Part shown: one piece after another, positions 61,640-64,000 of the stretch | How the letters are laid out: each line of letters opens with the position of its first letter | How positions within the stretch are numbered: position 1 is the stretch's first letter | Program-made: the position numbers and the translations under genes | Notes under the pieces: model-generated | Database searches by the model: none | The model's input: only the letters and a program-made list of their open reading frames with translations | Told to the model about the DNA's origin: nothing | Source of the DNA: Corydoras sp. C115 | Lineage: Eukaryota > Chordata > Actinopteri > Siluriformes > Callichthyidae | Length of the DNA stretch: 64,000 nt | Reading direction: 5' to 3' | Assembly: GCA_019802505.1 (NCBI GenBank) | Contig: JAFMOC010000106.1 | Location: forward strand, 496,001 to 560,000

Positions 61640-62060
61640 TTTAATTAATTGAAAAATGCTTAAATTGCTTTTACAGTTGTTATCTGAGGTGAAAAAAAGA
61701 GAGGCGAGTGAGAGAAAAATTGGTATCCATGTTGCCAGTGCTGGGGCATAATTAGCTCCCGAGGGAGAGGGATATTTAGTTTTAGCAATGTTGCAGCACT
61801 TAGGACACAGATTTCTATTTCGGTAATGAAGGGCCTGGCTTGTCGGTGCGGACAGCTGTAGCATGGTGTGTGTTGGTGGTGTTGGGGAGGGGATTACAAA
61901 AAAAAAAAAGGGGGGGGGGTGGGTCAGTTTGGTCTTCTTGTCTAGGAGTCACAGTATCTGCTCTGAGGGTGTGGGTAATGAATCTGGCAGCGGATGGTCC
62001 CAGGGGCTAAACATTACCCAAAGTATTTAGATTTCCAATTAAAGCAGGAAAAATCTCATC
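61640..62060. promoter_or_regulatory. Candidate conserved island with G-rich tract
   Basis: TTTAATTAATTGAAAAATGC and GGGGCATAATTAGCTCCC cores. Includes an A-run joined to a G-run at 61898-61919. Confidence 0.4.
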
Positions 62061-62937
62061 CACTGTTGAAGAAATGGCGATGATCTGTCTAATGCAAAAA
62101 AAGAGAAGATAGAACAAACTTTGTTTATTCAAACTTCATTTATCATATGATTTGAATTGTTCCGGTAGTAAGGCGAGGACAGCGATGTTACAAGGTGAAA
62201 ATTAAAAAAAAGTAGTGAGTGAGAGAGAGAGGGAGAGAGAGAAAGAGCGGCACCACTGGGACAGTAATGATCTACTAAAGAAAATCAATGAGTAGTATTC
62301 TGAGAGTGCCGAAGCAATTTGAGGCAGCGCACTCCCATTGGGTTTGGATTCAACCACAGCCACAGTTTTAGGGTCGAGGTGTCTTTCTGCTGGTCTTATT
62401 CTTTCTCTCTCTCTGTGTGTATATATGTCTGTGTGTGTGTGTGTGTGTGTTGGACCTGTTGGAGTATATCATGTTACAGAATAATGAGATCTACTCAGAA
62501 CAGGGTCAGCACCCAACCTAACCACTCTTTCATCTTTCTAATCTTTGGTCTTTAGTCTATTCTTGTTAAAAGAGCAAACTGACCATTAAAATGGCAATTC
62601 TTATTATATACAGACAGCAAACGTGAAGTTTGCTTAAAAATGTAGAGGATGATAACTTATGTGGAAGAATCAGGATTTTCACACTTTTTAAATTGCTAAA
62701 GCTTGGACACAAACTGCTTAAAACGTGACCTTTTATTGATTTAGTACATTAGCATATCTTTAATAGAGCATGTATTTAGTCTATTTTGTCTGTATTTAAT
62801 CTTAGTAGATATCTTAACTTCCAAATATACATCCAATACAGTACATTACGCAAATACACAGTAACTGTGCAAGCAAATGTGTATCATATCATGTATTAAC
62901 TCAGTTCCACTAATAAATAAATGAATAAAAATTACAC
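62061..62937. other. No gene seen; short GA and GT tracts
   Basis: GA tract at about 62219-62245 and GT tract at about 62430-62450. Otherwise AT-rich. Confidence 0.45.
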
Positions 62938-63222
62938 GAGTTGGGTGGATGGTTTGCACATACCTCTCAGCGCTGGGGATCCAGGTTTGAATCCTGACCT
63001 GGGTGGTTTCCATGTTCTCCCTGTGTCCACATAGGTTTTCTCCAGGTTCTTTGGTTTCCTCCCACAGTCCAGAAACATGGATCTAAGGAGAATTGGGAGG
63101 TGTAAATTGCCCCTATGTAGTCTGTGTGCCAGTGTTAGTGCGTGTGTGCAGCCATGGATGTATCTGGCCAGCACCCTTAAAAGTTTTTGCCTAGTAAAAG
63201 ATTGAGCATAATGAGATGAGAC
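62938..63222 (+). mobile_element. Decayed V-SINE copy
   Basis: Head (CAGCGCTGGGGATCCAGGTT), centre (GTTTCCATGTTCTCCCTGTG and GGTTTCCTCCCACAGTCC) and degenerate tail up to AATGAGATGAGAC. No target-site duplication was seen. Confidence 0.7.
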
Positions 63223-63618
63223 ATTAACTATTACAGTGATGGTATAACAATGAACAGCTGTCTGTGAAGTAAAATGCCAGATAAAACCCACTGAGGCACA
63301 TGGAGGACATGCTAACGCCACACAAAAAGAACTTTTGCATTAAGTGCAGATGTTTAAAGGATGCACACATCTAACATGGACAAACAATCAGGCACTGAAA
63401 ATGATGTAATGCGGCGCAGTCAGTGGAATCACACTTTATCCCAGCCTCTAAACCAGTAGTGTTGTTTTACCCAGTAATGTAAGTCTGCCTGTTATAAAGG
63501 CATTCAGGTCAAACACATTCCAATGTTCTAGCCCCTCCCTGCAAGCCCAAAAAGCATAGACGGCTTAAAACATTATTAAATGAATAAACATTTCAAGTAG
63601 TTCCAATGTTATACTACA
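63223..63618. other. No gene seen
   Basis: Unique DNA between a V-SINE copy and the right-edge small-ORF exon. Confidence 0.4.
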
Positions 63619-63624
63619 TTTATT
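63619..63624 (-). terminator. AATAAA poly(A) signal for the small-ORF exon
   Basis: The minus strand reads AATAAA 54 bp downstream of the 63678 stop, a normal distance for a short 3' UTR. Confidence 0.4.
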
Positions 63625-63677
63625 GACATTTACATAATACATTTTACATGTTAAAGTTCAACAGTCCAGCATGTCCC

Positions 63678-63872
63678 CTACCTCCCGTTCTGATGAGTGT
63701 TTGCTCTGTGGAGGTTATTCACCAGCAATAGTGTAGCACACCACAGCATAACAACAATAGCTTGAACAAACACTTGACTGGTGCCCTTGCAGGCTCCACC
63801 CGACGCCCTCAGACCATGCACTCCGTCACCCCCCGCCAGGCAGCCATTGTAGCAAGCCATTGACCGTACCAT
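63678..63872 (-). CDS. Candidate small membrane protein, 64 residues
   Basis: ATG at 63872 to TAG at 63678. Residues 1-33 are Gly/Cys-rich. Residues 34-51 (VFVQAIVVMLWCATLLLV) form one hydrophobic segment long enough to span a membrane, followed by a short basic/polar tail ending HQNGR. Exon context supports a gene: on the minus strand a long pyrimidine-rich tract ends in CACAG (AG at 63908-63907), an in-frame TGA lies three codons before the ATG, and AATAAA (63624-63619) lies 54 bp past the stop. The ORF is GC-richer than its surroundings. This would be the last, and only coding, exon of a gene whose first exon lies beyond the right edge. I do not recognise the family. It could be a chance ORF in a conserved element. 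Confidence 0.4.
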   Translation of the reverse strand: MVRSMACYNGCLAGGDGVHGLRASGGACKGTSQVFVQAIVVMLWCATLLLVNNLHRANTHQNGR

Positions 63873-63906
63873 CCACGCTCACTGCGCTCTTTCCACAAAT
63901 AATAAA
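63873..63906 (-). other. 5' UTR part of the small-ORF exon, with splice acceptor
   Basis: 34 bp between the AG acceptor (63908-63907) and the ATG. The acceptor is preceded by several T/C-rich stretches over about 50 bp, including TTCTCCTTTTCTTACAC and TTTCTTGGCTCTTTC. Confidence 0.35.
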
Positions 63907-64000
63907 CTGTGTGCATAGAAAGAGCCAAGAAATTGGTAAGTGTAAGAAAAGGAGAAACAGAGCATGCGGGCTTTCAGCCACAGCTGAAGGGGACAATAAG

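Overview
This is a vertebrate, almost certainly teleost, genomic window dominated by non-coding DNA around one developmental regulator. The one secure protein gene is an Iroquois homeobox gene, irx5, on the minus strand. Its three coding exons are 48405-48650, 47198-47603 and 45987-46657, which join in frame to a 440-residue protein. The teleost call rests on the irx5 sequence type, compact introns (801 and 540 bp), dense CA/GT and AT microsatellites, and interspersed repeats that I recognise from fish genomes (DANA/HE1-like tRNA-derived V-SINEs and two other recurrent teleost repeats). An otophysan such as a catfish is possible but cannot be fixed from this window.

Layout. 1-45 kb is the 3' side of irx5. 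I see no convincing protein gene there. It holds AT-rich unique DNA, microsatellites, SINE copies, and many repeat-free islands of balanced composition with homeodomain-type AT cores, as expected of the conserved non-coding elements that fill Irx cluster deserts. 45-50 kb holds irx5 with its GC/CpG-rich 5' region. 51.1-53.7 kb, upstream of irx5 and on the opposite strand, has a promoter-like block (palindromic CCAAT, perfect CRE), an exon-like segment with a strong splice donor, and a downstream 83-codon open frame that can be spliced to it in frame. This is the position of the divergent CRNDE transcript in mammals. 54-63.6 kb is again desert with SINEs and islands. At the right edge (63678-63906, minus) is an exon-like unit with polypyrimidine tract, AG acceptor, in-frame stop before the ATG, a 64-codon ORF with one C-terminal hydrophobic segment, and AATAAA 54 bp past the stop. 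It may be a small membrane protein gene.

Integration. The islands are most simply cis-regulatory DNA for irx5 and its cluster neighbours outside the window (irx3 and irx6 in other vertebrates). Three V-SINE-family insertions have exact 12-14 bp target-site duplications. Two of them start within about 2 bp of the same internal position of the element, which may mark the boundary of a LINE-derived tail. No operons, CRISPR arrays, functional tRNA/rRNA genes or intact transposases were found. Island calls are visual judgements and carry low confidence.
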